Positions 1-5,238 of a stretch of 6,715 nucleotides of DNA are shown here, one piece after another. Every line of letters starts with the position of its first letter. The first letter of the stretch is position 1. The notes under the pieces are model-generated. The model saw nothing but the letters and a program-made list of their open reading frames with translations, was not told the origin of the DNA and did no database searches. Origin of the DNA: Planctomycetota bacterium (GTDB taxonomy: Bacteria > Planctomycetota > Planctomycetia > Pirellulales > Thermoguttaceae); assembly GCA_023397045.1 (NCBI GenBank), contig JAEWUR010000659.1:1-6715 (forward strand), read 5' to 3'. Position numbers and translations under genes: made by a program.

Positions 1-20
1 ACTGTGGCATCACCCTGTGT

Positions 21-84
21 GTGCCACTGGCTCGGCCAGTGCCCGAATTTGCTCGCAGTTCGGCACTGGCCGAGCCAGTGGCAC
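21..84. repeat. Perfect 23-bp inverted repeat (hairpin)
   Basis: The arms at 21-43 and 62-84 are exact reverse complements (23 bp), separated by an 18-base loop. The core reads GTGCCACTGGCTCGGCCAGT and is itself nearly palindromic. It lies 54 bases beyond the stop of the minus-strand nuclease gene, so it could act as a transcript-end structure, although no T-run follows it. GTGCCACTGG-type palindromes occur as dispersed repeats in planctomycete genomes as far as I recall; only one copy is seen here. No gene is seen in bases 1-138. Confidence 0.85.
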
Positions 85-138
85 GCAATACCGTCCCCGA
101 TGATGTTCTCGAAATTCTGCTGCACGACACTTGCCAAT

Positions 139-699
139 TCACTCGGACCAGATGCCCCGGCGTGCTGTTTTGGCCTCGGCCTCGGCCTGGCGAAATCGGT
201 CCTTCATCGCCGCCGAATAGGAGTACTTCAACTCCGCTTTCGCAAGGCCCGCCCGGATCAGCTCCTCGTTCAGCATCCGATCGCCAACCCAGACGAACGC
301 CAGCATTCGCCCATACTTGTCGCGCCGTGGGCCGTCGAACTCCAAGCGCACTTCGCCGCCGGCCAGAAAATCTTTTGTGAATGCGGACGCCTCGGATCCC
401 CAGGGCTCGACCGGCCAGTTCGGCTTGACCGTCTCCGGCGTATTCGCTCCGATCAGTCGGACGTGTTCTTTCAAGCCGACCAATACCAGCGTGTCGCCGT
501 CGACGACCCGTTCAACCCGAGCCGTTCCCTCGGATCTTGTTCCGGAGTTTGTTTCCGTCGCTGGAGGGGCGATCGATTGCTCGGAAGTCTCCTGTTGCCA
601 TTGGCGAGCGACGGCCAGCCCAAGCAGCACAACGAGCAGCAGGGCGGCTTGGCCCAGAGTGCGCGGCGTGCGAAGTTTCGAGGTAGAACGGCGTCGCAT
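139..699 (-). CDS. Membrane-anchored SNase-family (thermonuclease-like) nuclease
   Basis: This 186-residue protein has a staphylococcal-nuclease (OB-fold) domain, a family of metal-dependent phosphodiesterases that cut DNA or RNA. Residues 1-13 are basic and 16-32 form a hydrophobic segment (signal anchor or signal peptide), so the domain probably acts outside the cytoplasmic membrane. The SNase domain spans about 60-186. VVDGDTLVL (66-73) carries the metal aspartate D69. VRLIGANTPET (80-90) supplies R81 and E89, equivalent to R35 and E43 of S. aureus nuclease. DKYGRMLAF (127-135) supplies R131, equivalent to R87. The position of calcium ligand D40 is Asn here (N86). The end, AKTARRGIWSE, is typical of the family. 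The ATG at 697-699 is the only start that retains the anchor; no clear Shine-Dalgarno or promoter is visible. It lies 121 bases downstream of the four-cysteine gene on the same strand, so co-transcription is possible but not shown. Confidence 0.92.
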   Translation of the reverse strand: MRRRSTSKLRTPRTLGQAALLLVVLLGLAVARQWQQETSEQSIAPPATETNSGTRSEGTARVERVVDGDTLVLVGLKEHVRLIGANTPETVKPNWPVEPWGSEASAFTKDFLAGGEVRLEFDGPRRDKYGRMLAFVWVGDRMLNEELIRAGLAKAELKYSYSAAMKDRFRQAEAEAKTARRGIWSE

Positions 700-820
700 G
701 AAAGACCGCGAGGCAGAAGAACTTCAATAGGAGAGACAACGCCACAACCGGCGGTCGCGCTTCCGTGTGCGACGCTCGACAACACCGTGCCGCGACGCGT
801 GGTCGCAAGGCAAACGATGG

Positions 821-1132
821 TCAGTTCGTGCTGAACTTGAAGGCCTTCGGAGCCGCTTTGCGTCCCAAGGGATTCTTGACGAACTTCTTTCGGCATTCCG
901 GACACAGATCGTACCGCAACTGCTGATACACGTCTTCGCCGATCTGATCGTTGGCCGAATCATCCATCCGTTCCAAAATATCTTGAATCTCTTCAAGATG
1001 GTCGCGGTCGTCCTCGTCGCTGTCGGTCGCCGCCGGATCGAAGGCGGCATAGACTTCAATTTTGACGACGTAACGGAGATCGTTTTGCGGATCGAGTTCC
1101 CGCTTGCACCAATCGCACGTATATCGGATCAT
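821..1132 (-). CDS. Small four-cysteine (putative zinc-binding) protein of unknown function
   Basis: This 103-residue protein has one N-terminal CxxC (TCDWC, C6 and C9) and one C-terminal CxxC (LCPEC, C77 and C80). Together they could form a single zinc site across an acidic middle (37-63, rich in D and E) that looks helical. The tail is basic (RKKFVKNPLGRKAAPKAF). Between them lies a predicted beta segment, LRYVVKIEVYAAFDP (19-33). It resembles conserved hypothetical proteins of Planctomycetota as I recall them; no function is known to me. The start ATG at 1130-1132 is preceded by GGGAG about 8 bases upstream, a plausible ribosome binding site, and by a TTGACA element further up. Its role could be a protein- or nucleic-acid-binding zinc ribbon, but nothing in the neighbourhood decides this. 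Confidence 0.85.
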   Translation of the reverse strand: MIRYTCDWCKRELDPQNDLRYVVKIEVYAAFDPAATDSDEDDRDHLEEIQDILERMDDSANDQIGEDVYQQLRYDLCPECRKKFVKNPLGRKAAPKAFKFSTN

Positions 1133-1146
1133 ATCCCCGCTCCCGT

Positions 1147-1175
1147 TTTGAAGTCGGCGATTGCCGACGTGTCAA
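1147..1175 (-). promoter_or_regulatory. Candidate promoter with palindrome in the spacer, for the four-cysteine gene
   Basis: Reading on the minus strand, a perfect -35 hexamer TTGACA (1175-1170) is followed after 17 bases by a weak -10, TTCAAA (1152-1147). The spacer contains the perfect palindrome GTCGGCAATCGCCGAC (1168-1153; 6-bp arms, 4-base centre). A strong -35, a poor -10 and a palindrome between them suggest a site controlled by a DNA-binding protein. The pattern could also be chance in GC-rich DNA. Confidence 0.4.
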
Positions 1176-1399
1176 AGATGGTAACTCCCCAACGGACTCT
1201 TCTTATCCTAATGCGCGCGGCCCACCTCTGACAAGTGAACCTTCAAGAATTTTTACATAGGGGCAATCGATCGAGAAAAATTTTGAACGGTGCGATAGCG
1301 AGAAGAAGAAAAATCGGCAGAAAAACATTCCTCCTCTTCCTCGCTTCACTCCACACGTGCCATCATGCTGAACCCCCCCCGCTAGCACTCGGTTTTTGT

Positions 1400-1419
1400 C
1401 GAATTTCCGGCCAAATTCG
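1400..1419. promoter_or_regulatory. Inverted repeat, operator-like, upstream of the HNH gene
   Basis: CGAATTT (1400-1406) and AAATTCG (1413-1419) are perfect inverted 7-bp arms around the 6-base centre CCGGCC. It is centred about 52 bases upstream of the TACAAT box of the HNH gene, a location that would suit an activator or a divergent regulator. No regulator gene adjoins it, so its use is only inferred. Confidence 0.35.
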
Positions 1420-1437
1420 GCCTCTCCGATTGTTCCT

Positions 1438-1467
1438 CTGGCATTGACGCCGAGAATCCGTTACAAT
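1438..1467 (+). promoter_or_regulatory. Candidate promoter for the HNH gene
   Basis: CTGGCA (1438-1443) and TACAAT (1462-1467) are separated by 18 bases; four and five of six positions match the sigma-70 consensus. The box reads TTACAATC, the same octamer as in front of the sigma-factor gene. This would leave a leader of about 60 bases before 1537. Confidence 0.4.
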
Positions 1468-1536
1468 CCATAGAGTCAAGGAAGCGGCGCAAACAACACC
1501 AGCCCGGCATGTAATGACGCGGTCGCCTGGGTTTGG

Positions 1537-2268
1537 ATGGGGGTTTTGCACGTGCATGCAGTTCAGACTGCCGATCCGCCTATTCCACGGGCGAAGAGCC
1601 CGCGCAAGGGGATTCCCGTCAATCGCCCGAGCCCCGCGCCGCCCGTCAGCAACGCCCTCTCGTCCAGCGTCCTCGTGCTCAATCGCCTCTACATGGCGGT
1701 GCATGTCGTCAACGTGCGGCGCGCGTTCGGTCTGCTGTGTCGCGAACTGGCCGAAGTGATCCACCTCGAAGACGGCAAGTTCGGCTCATACTGTTTCGAG
1801 TCGTGGCGCGAGCGGAGCGAATTGTGCGCCGGCGAAAAAGGCCTTCACGACGATTGGATCCGATCGGTCAACTTCGAGATTCAAGTGCCTCGCGTTGTCC
1901 GATTGCTCCGATTCGACCGATTGCCCAAGCAAAAACTCCACCTGAATCGCCGCAACGTGCTGGCGCGCGACGGCCATATTTGCCAGTACTGCGGCAAGCA
2001 TTTTCCGACGGCCCAACTAAGCATCGACCACATCGTTCCGCGCAGTCGCAACGGCGCAACGACGTGGGAGAACGTGGTCTGCGCGTGTCTTGCGTGCAAC
2101 GTTAAAAAAGGCGGCCGCACGCCGCACGAAGCCCGAATGAAACTCATCTCGACGCCCATCCGACCCAAGCGAAACCCCTTGCTGATGCTGCGGCTCGACA
2201 ATCCCAAATATGAGTGCTGGCGCACCTGGCTCGACAGCGCCTATTGGGACGTCGGTTCCCGGGAATAA
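1537..2268 (+). CDS. HNH endonuclease
   Basis: This 243-residue protein carries a zinc-dependent HNH (beta-beta-alpha metal) nuclease domain at about 138-205. The first zinc knuckle is CQYC (C149, C152). The catalytic pair is DH (D164, H165, in SIDHIVPRS). The middle Asn is N179 (TWENVV). The second knuckle is CLAC (C184, C187), followed by NVKKGGRTPHEA. Upstream, residues 44-130 (VLVLNRLYMAVHVVNVRRAF to EIQVPRVVRLLRFDRLPKQ) are typical of a conserved bacterial HNH subfamily found in planctomycetes and cyanobacteria, whose cellular role is not established. The first 40 residues are Pro/Arg-rich, low in structure and probably not conserved. The real start might be later, for example the GTG near 1675 or the ATG at 1693, because no good ribosome binding site precedes 1537. 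It stands alone, with no methylase or restriction partner, so I see no basis for calling it a defence enzyme. Confidence 0.88.
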   Translation: MGVLHVHAVQTADPPIPRAKSPRKGIPVNRPSPAPPVSNALSSSVLVLNRLYMAVHVVNVRRAFGLLCRELAEVIHLEDGKFGSYCFESWRERSELCAGEKGLHDDWIRSVNFEIQVPRVVRLLRFDRLPKQKLHLNRRNVLARDGHICQYCGKHFPTAQLSIDHIVPRSRNGATTWENVVCACLACNVKKGGRTPHEARMKLISTPIRPKRNPLLMLRLDNPKYECWRTWLDSAYWDVGSRE

Positions 2269-2320
2269 CGGCGGGCACAATCGGCAATTGCGCCCGACGG
2301 GACAGGGCAGGGGGACGATG

Positions 2321-2365
2321 GGGGACTGTCCCGATTTTTGTGTCAACAAAAATGGGACTGTCCCC
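2321..2365. repeat. GGGACTGTCCC-type long hairpin repeat
   Basis: The left arm 2321-2341 and right arm 2346-2365 pair over about 20 bp with one mismatch and one extra base around a 4-base loop. Each arm also contains the near-palindrome GGGACTGTCCC, followed or preceded by a run of five T or A. It begins 53 bases after the HNH stop and could end transcription in either direction. Similar GGGACAGTCCC hairpins are, as I recall, a dispersed repeat family in planctomycetes. Confidence 0.8.
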
Positions 2366-2534
2366 TTTGCCGCAGTATGGAGAACCAAATCGCCAACCGT
2401 GCTACCGCGCGACGAAACGTGTTATCGGCTCTAGCGTTATGCGAGTGCGTCCTCGGTCGTCGATAGGTCATTTGGCGGATCAATGCAATAATCGCGTGCG
2501 CCGGTCGTTTACCCTAGATCCGCCGATGGCAGGC

Positions 2535-2563
2535 TTGCTTCACCGGCCGATCGGACTTACAAT
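2535..2563 (+). promoter_or_regulatory. Candidate promoter for the sigma-factor gene
   Basis: TTGCTT (2535-2540) and TACAAT (2558-2563) are spaced by exactly 17 bases. The -10 matches five of six consensus positions and the -35 matches three. The box reads TTACAATC, as in front of the HNH gene. It predicts a leader of roughly 60 bases before the GTG at 2633. Confidence 0.45.
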
Positions 2564-2632
2564 CGTAGGGAGGGCAGGCTTATCGCCTAGTTTCGTTTTT
2601 TATCCCATTTTCCCTCACGCGAGAGCCGAAGC

Positions 2633-3235
2633 GTGGCACTCTCCGAGATCGACCGGAATCTGCTCGAACGTTGCCTACAGCGAAAGCCCAGGGCGTGGGA
2701 GGATTTCGTCGACCGATTCATGGGCTTGGTCGTTCACGTGGTCAACCACACATCGCGTGCGCGAAGCGTACGTCTTTCGTCGGCCGACATGGACGACCTT
2801 TGTGCCGAGGTCTTTCTGGCCATCGTCCGAAACGATTTCGCGTTGCTCCGCAAGTTTCGCGGCAACAGCAGCCTGGCCACCTACCTGACCGTCGTCGCGC
2901 GTCGGATCGTTGTGAAGGAGTTGCTCGCTCGCATGTCGGCTTCCCGGCTTGGCGGCAGCGGCGCTCCGTCCATCTCCGGCGACGTGGCCGACCCTCGCGC
3001 CTCGGTCGAACAACGACTGAGCAATCGCGACGAGGTCGAGCGTCTGCTCGGCAGCCTGCGCGGCGCCGAGGCCGAAGTGGTTCGCATGTACCATCTCGAA
3101 GGCCGCAGCTATCAAGAGATCGGCTCGGCCATCGGCATGCCCGAAAACAGTATCGGTCCGATTCTCACCCGCGCGCGCAACAAACTCCGCCGCGCTGGCA
3201 CCGACAAGTCCCCGCTCCCTTTGGGAGAAGGCTGA
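2633..3235 (+). CDS. ECF-type RNA polymerase sigma factor
   Basis: This 200-residue sigma-70 family protein has region 2 and region 4 only, as in extracytoplasmic-function factors. It would direct core RNA polymerase to a set of promoters. Region 2 spans about 20-100: the core-binding helix is around DMDDLCAEVFLAIV (52-65), and the -10 recognition part is KFRGNSSLATYLTVVARRIV (74-93). A Ser/Gly/Pro linker follows (102-125). Region 4 spans about 133-187: SLRGAEAEVVRMYHLEGRSYQEIGSAIG and MPENSIGPILTRARNKLRR form the helix-turn-helix. The start is GTG at 2633, weakly supported by GAG upstream, and gives a usual ECF N-terminus; the next Met (M30) would remove part of region 2. No anti-sigma gene adjoins it. 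The last eight residues, SPLPLGEG, and the stop come from a dispersed repeat rather than from the sigma family. Confidence 0.92.
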   Translation: MALSEIDRNLLERCLQRKPRAWEDFVDRFMGLVVHVVNHTSRARSVRLSSADMDDLCAEVFLAIVRNDFALLRKFRGNSSLATYLTVVARRIVVKELLARMSASRLGGSGAPSISGDVADPRASVEQRLSNRDEVERLLGSLRGAEAEVVRMYHLEGRSYQEIGSAIGMPENSIGPILTRARNKLRRAGTDKSPLPLGEG

Positions 3236-3280
3236 CGCAAAAAGTCCCCTCTCCCTTTGGGAGAGGGTTAGGGTGAGGGC
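3209..3280. repeat. Two tandem copies of the CCCTCTCCC/GGGAGAGGG repeat
   Basis: The second copy (3245-3280) has a perfect 9-bp stem CCCTCTCCC / GGGAGAGGG (3247-3255, 3259-3267) with a TTT loop, then the tail TTAGGGTGAGGGC. The first copy (3209 to about 3238) is degenerate (CTCCCTTTGGGAGAAGG) and contains the stop codon of the sigma-factor gene at 3233-3235. A third copy stands at 4603-4638. This REP-like family, translated as PLPLGEG, is known from many bacterial genomes. Confidence 0.9.
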
Positions 3281-3328
3281 ATTCGCCAGAAGAGCAGGGC
3301 AGGGGAGCGGGGCAGGGGGAATGCGAAT

Positions 3329-3425
3329 TGCAGAATGATGAATGATGAATCGAAGCCGGCACTCGCCATTCATCATTCATCCTTCTGCATTCATCATTCC
3401 TTCTTCATCCTTCCTTCTTCCTTCC
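3329..3425. repeat. ATTCATCATTCAT inverted repeat plus pyrimidine-rich tract
   Basis: The arms 3329-3350 and 3368-3389 are 22-bp inverted repeats with one mismatch around a 17-base loop, built of ATG-ATG-A type short units. The right arm runs into a second ATTCATCATTCC and a polypyrimidine tract (about 3398-3425; only C and T apart from single A). The tract overlaps the last codons and stop (3405-3407) of pdxA. The inverted repeat lies between convergent genes, so it may serve as a two-way transcript end. Confidence 0.8.
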
Positions 3426-4529
3426 AATCGCCAATCGGCTTGCCACGCGAATCGCTTCGATCATGCTGCCGGTCTCGGCCTGACGCTGCCACGCAATGTC
3501 AAACGCCGTTCCGTGGGCGACGCTCGTGCGGATGATCGGCAGCCCGAGCGTGACGTTGACCGCCCGGTGCATTCCCAGCAGCTTGAGGGCGATGTGCCCC
3601 TGATCGTGATACATGGCCACGATCGCGTCATAGTTCCCGTCGCGCGCCCGGACCATCAGCGTATCGGTGGGCAGGGGGCCTTCGAGCCGCAATCCTTCGG
3701 CCAATCCTCGCTCGACCGCGGGACGAATGATCGCAGTCTCTTCGTCGCCGAACAACCCGCCCTCGCCGCCGTGCGGATTGAGCGAACAGACGCCGATCCG
3801 AGGCCGTGGATCGGACGACGCAGGCACGTTCTCCCACACGTTTTCCATCAACGGTCGGGCATGCCGATGGTGCGCAACCGCCGCTTGCGCTCGGGCCGGC
3901 ATCAATCGCAACATGAAGTTGTGCGCCAACCGCGACTTCGCCAAGACGGCGTCTTCCGTCAACTGGCCAAAAACGTTTCGCAACGCCGTGTGCAGCGTCA
4001 CGTGGACCACGGCCAATCCCGCCGGCGAAAGCACGTCGTTGCTCGGTCCGAGATAGAGCATCATCGCATAGTCGTCGACCCCGCACGCGTGGGCTAACAA
4101 TTCGGTGTGGCCCGGATAGTCGTGCCCGGCCCGATGCAGAGCTTCCTTTTGCAGCGGCGCGGTAACGATGGCGTCGACCTTCTCGGCCAGCGCAAGCCGA
4201 ATGGACGCCATCACCGCGTCGTAGGCCGCCTGACCCGCCCGGGCGTCGAGTGTGCCAGGCTTAACCGCCAGCGCATCGTTCGATCCGCACGCGATACAGG
4301 GAATCACGTCGGGCGTAGGCTTCGCTTCCTCGGGCGACGCGACCTCGACCACTTTCAGATGCGTCTGCCACAGATCGACGGCCCGCCGCACGATTTCCGG
4401 ATGCCCAATCACGACCGGCCGGCACCATTCGTGGATGACCGTTTCGCTCCAAGCGCCAACAATAATCTCCGGCCCCACCCCGGCCGGATCGCCCAAAGTC
4501 ACCGCAATCAAGGGTTTTGTCGTCGTCAT
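3405..4529 (-). CDS. pdxA: 4-hydroxythreonine-4-phosphate dehydrogenase
   Basis: PdxA oxidises 4-phosphohydroxy-L-threonine with NAD(P)+; the product enters pyridoxine 5'-phosphate synthesis with PdxJ (DXP-dependent vitamin B6 route, cytosol). The 374-residue protein begins LIAVTLGDPAGVGPEI (7-22), the family signature. Further motifs are VTAPLQKEA (122-130), YPGHTELLA (138-146), TLHTALRNV (178-186), NPHGGEGGLFGDEE (251-264), PTDTLMVR (287-294), AMYHDQGHIALK (305-316) and NVTLGLPIIRTSVAHGTAFDIA (325-346). H141, H180 and H308 correspond to the three metal-binding histidines of the family. I chose ATG 4529 because the motif starts a few residues in; an in-frame TTG further up adds only unrelated residues and lies in the promoter. 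It is longer than the usual 320-340 residues because of a His- and Pro-containing insertion at about 211-240. The last residues (GRKKEG) are encoded in a polypyrimidine repeat. The related 4-phosphothreonate dehydrogenase PdxA2 is a less likely alternative, as no DUF1537 kinase gene adjoins it. Confidence 0.95.
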   Translation of the reverse strand: MTTTKPLIAVTLGDPAGVGPEIIVGAWSETVIHEWCRPVVIGHPEIVRRAVDLWQTHLKVVEVASPEEAKPTPDVIPCIACGSNDALAVKPGTLDARAGQAAYDAVMASIRLALAEKVDAIVTAPLQKEALHRAGHDYPGHTELLAHACGVDDYAMMLYLGPSNDVLSPAGLAVVHVTLHTALRNVFGQLTEDAVLAKSRLAHNFMLRLMPARAQAAVAHHRHARPLMENVWENVPASSDPRPRIGVCSLNPHGGEGGLFGDEETAIIRPAVERGLAEGLRLEGPLPTDTLMVRARDGNYDAIVAMYHDQGHIALKLLGMHRAVNVTLGLPIIRTSVAHGTAFDIAWQRQAETGSMIEAIRVASRLAIGRKKEG

Positions 4530-4539
4530 GATGCAACAT

Positions 4540-4568
4540 ATTCTACGCAAACGCCCCCGACTTGCCAA
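4540..4568 (-). promoter_or_regulatory. Strong sigma-70-type promoter of pdxA
   Basis: On the minus strand, TTGGCA (4568-4563) and TAGAAT (4545-4540) each match five of six consensus positions, with exactly 17 bases between them. The -10 ends only 10 bases before the ATG, so the predicted leader is about 2-4 bases. The pdxA mRNA would be nearly leaderless, in keeping with the absence of a Shine-Dalgarno sequence. Confidence 0.7.
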
Positions 4569-4602
4569 AGGGGCGGGACGAGGGATTTGGGGATTCCGCA
4601 GG

Positions 4603-4638
4603 TCCCCTCTCCCGCCGGGAGAGGGCTAGGGTGAGGGC
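4603..4638. repeat. Third copy of the CCCTCTCCC/GGGAGAGGG repeat
   Basis: These 36 bases match 3245-3280 at 32 positions. The stem CCCTCTCCC (4605-4613) / GGGAGAGGG (4617-4625) is conserved while the loop changed from TTT to GCC, and the tail CTAGGGTGAGGGC is kept. It sits upstream of the pdxA promoter, between the divergent pdxA and dtd genes. Confidence 0.9.
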
Positions 4639-4655
4639 GAAACTCGACAGATCCT

Positions 4656-4689
4656 CCCGTCCTTAACGACATCCCGTCCTTAACAACGT
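4656..4689 (+). repeat. Two tandem 17-bp direct repeats upstream of dtd
   Basis: The units 4656-4672 and 4673-4689 share CCCGTCCTTAAC and match at 15 of 17 positions. The second unit ends one base before the candidate -35 box of dtd, a position that would suit binding of an activator or repressor dimer. Confidence 0.7.
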
Positions 4690-4690
4690 A

Positions 4691-4719
4691 TTGCCGAACA
4701 ACTTGAATTCTCCTATTCT
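4691..4719 (+). promoter_or_regulatory. Candidate promoter for dtd
   Basis: TTGCCG (4691-4696) and TATTCT (4714-4719) are spaced by 17 bases, each matching four of six consensus positions, in an AT-rich pocket. It predicts a leader of about 65 bases. Other registers in this AT-rich stretch are possible. Confidence 0.35.
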
Positions 4720-4790
4720 AATTTTTCGTCGTGCTTTGAAAAATCGACCATGTTTTTTGTGTGTGATTGCCCAGCCCCCAAATCCCACCC

Positions 4791-5231
4791 ATGCGAGCCT
4801 GCATCCAACGCGTCCAGTCGGCCGAAGTCCGCGTGTCCGGCGAAGTCTGCGGCCGGATCGAACGCGGGATGCTGGTCCTGCTTGGCATCGCCAACGGCGA
4901 CACCGAAGCGGACGCCAAAAAGCTCGCCCAAAAAATCGCCGGGCTGCGGATTTTCGAGGACAGTCAGGAAAAAATGAACCTGTCGCTATCCGACGTCGGC
5001 GGCGCGATGTTGGTCGTCAGTCAATTCACGCTGCTGGGCGATTGCCGGCGTGGCCGACGCCCCGATTTCTTGAACGCCGCCCCGCCTGAGCTTGCCGAGA
5101 AGCTCTATCAAGTGTTCGTCGACACCGTGCTACAAGAAAAAATCCCCGTCGCCACCGGCCGCTTCCGCCAGCACATGGAAGTCGAGCTAATCAACGACGG
5201 CCCCGTCACGTTGATCGTCGATAGCTGGTAA
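4791..5231 (+). CDS. dtd: D-aminoacyl-tRNA deacylase
   Basis: DTD hydrolyses D-amino acids (and glycine mischarged on tRNA-Ala) from tRNA, a cytosolic proofreading step after aminoacylation. The 146-residue length is standard. The N-terminus MRACIQRVQSAEVRVSG is canonical, followed by GMLVLLGIANGDTEADAKKLAQKI (26-49) and LRIFED (52-57). The active-site motif SQFTLLGD lies at 77-84, with T80 the conserved threonine. The C-terminal GPVT motif, which carries the cross-subunit Gly-cisPro, is at 137-140. I chose ATG 4791 because the family sequence begins exactly there; the in-frame ATG at 4767 would add eight unrelated residues. The gene is convergent with the hydrolase gene, with only 7 bases between stops and no obvious terminator there. 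Confidence 0.96.
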   Translation: MRACIQRVQSAEVRVSGEVCGRIERGMLVLLGIANGDTEADAKKLAQKIAGLRIFEDSQEKMNLSLSDVGGAMLVVSQFTLLGDCRRGRRPDFLNAAPPELAEKLYQVFVDTVLQEKIPVATGRFRQHMEVELINDGPVTLIVDSW

Positions 5232-5238
5232 GTCGTCA

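Larger units (their letters stand above)
1133..1536. other. Divergent intergenic region (404 bases)
   Basis: This lies between two divergent genes. It holds the minus-strand TTGACA/palindrome element near 1147-1175, an AT-rich block at about 1243-1335, a run of eight C at 1373-1380, an inverted repeat at 1400-1419 and a plus-strand promoter candidate near 1438-1467. Short open frames here (for example 1203-1388 minus) have no recognisable sequence or start signals, so I call no gene. Confidence 0.6.
2269..2632. other. Intergenic region (364 bases)
   Basis: This separates two plus-strand genes. It holds a G-rich stretch (2301-2325), a long hairpin repeat (2321-2365), about 150 bases in which I recognise nothing (2370-2530), and a promoter candidate (2535-2563) for the sigma-factor gene. 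Open frames crossing it have no family features. Confidence 0.6.

Noticed and set aside
767..808. TGCGAC...GTCGCA inverted repeat as terminator of the four-cysteine gene
   Set aside because: The arms are only 6 bp, the loop is about 30 bases and there is no T-run, so chance is likely in GC-rich DNA.
4..834. Long plus-strand open frame over the nuclease gene
   Set aside because: It is antisense to the clear SNase gene, has a Cys/Arg/Pro-rich composition without domains, and reads through the hairpin at 21-84.
1373..1380. Run of eight C as a phase-variable tract
   Set aside because: It is not inside any supported gene and is too far from the promoter elements to imply switching.
1203..1388. 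61-codon minus-strand frame in the divergent intergenic region
   Set aside because: It has a Phe- and Gly-rich low-complexity sequence, no ribosome binding site and no recognisable family.
1537..2268. HNH gene as part of a new defence system
   Set aside because: The neighbours are unrelated housekeeping or regulatory genes with their own promoters, and there is no methylase, helicase or toxin-antitoxin partner.
2214..2888. Plus-strand open frame spanning the HNH/sigma intergenic region
   Set aside because: It crosses the end of the HNH gene, a hairpin repeat and the start of the sigma gene in the wrong frame, and shows no family features.
2675..3376. 233-codon minus-strand open frame
   Set aside because: It is antisense to the sigma factor, and its N-terminal part is translated repeat DNA.
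3342..4097. 251-codon plus-strand open frame
   Set aside because: It is antisense to pdxA, whose motifs are unmistakable; it is an Arg/His-rich product of GC-rich codon bias and begins inside a repeat.
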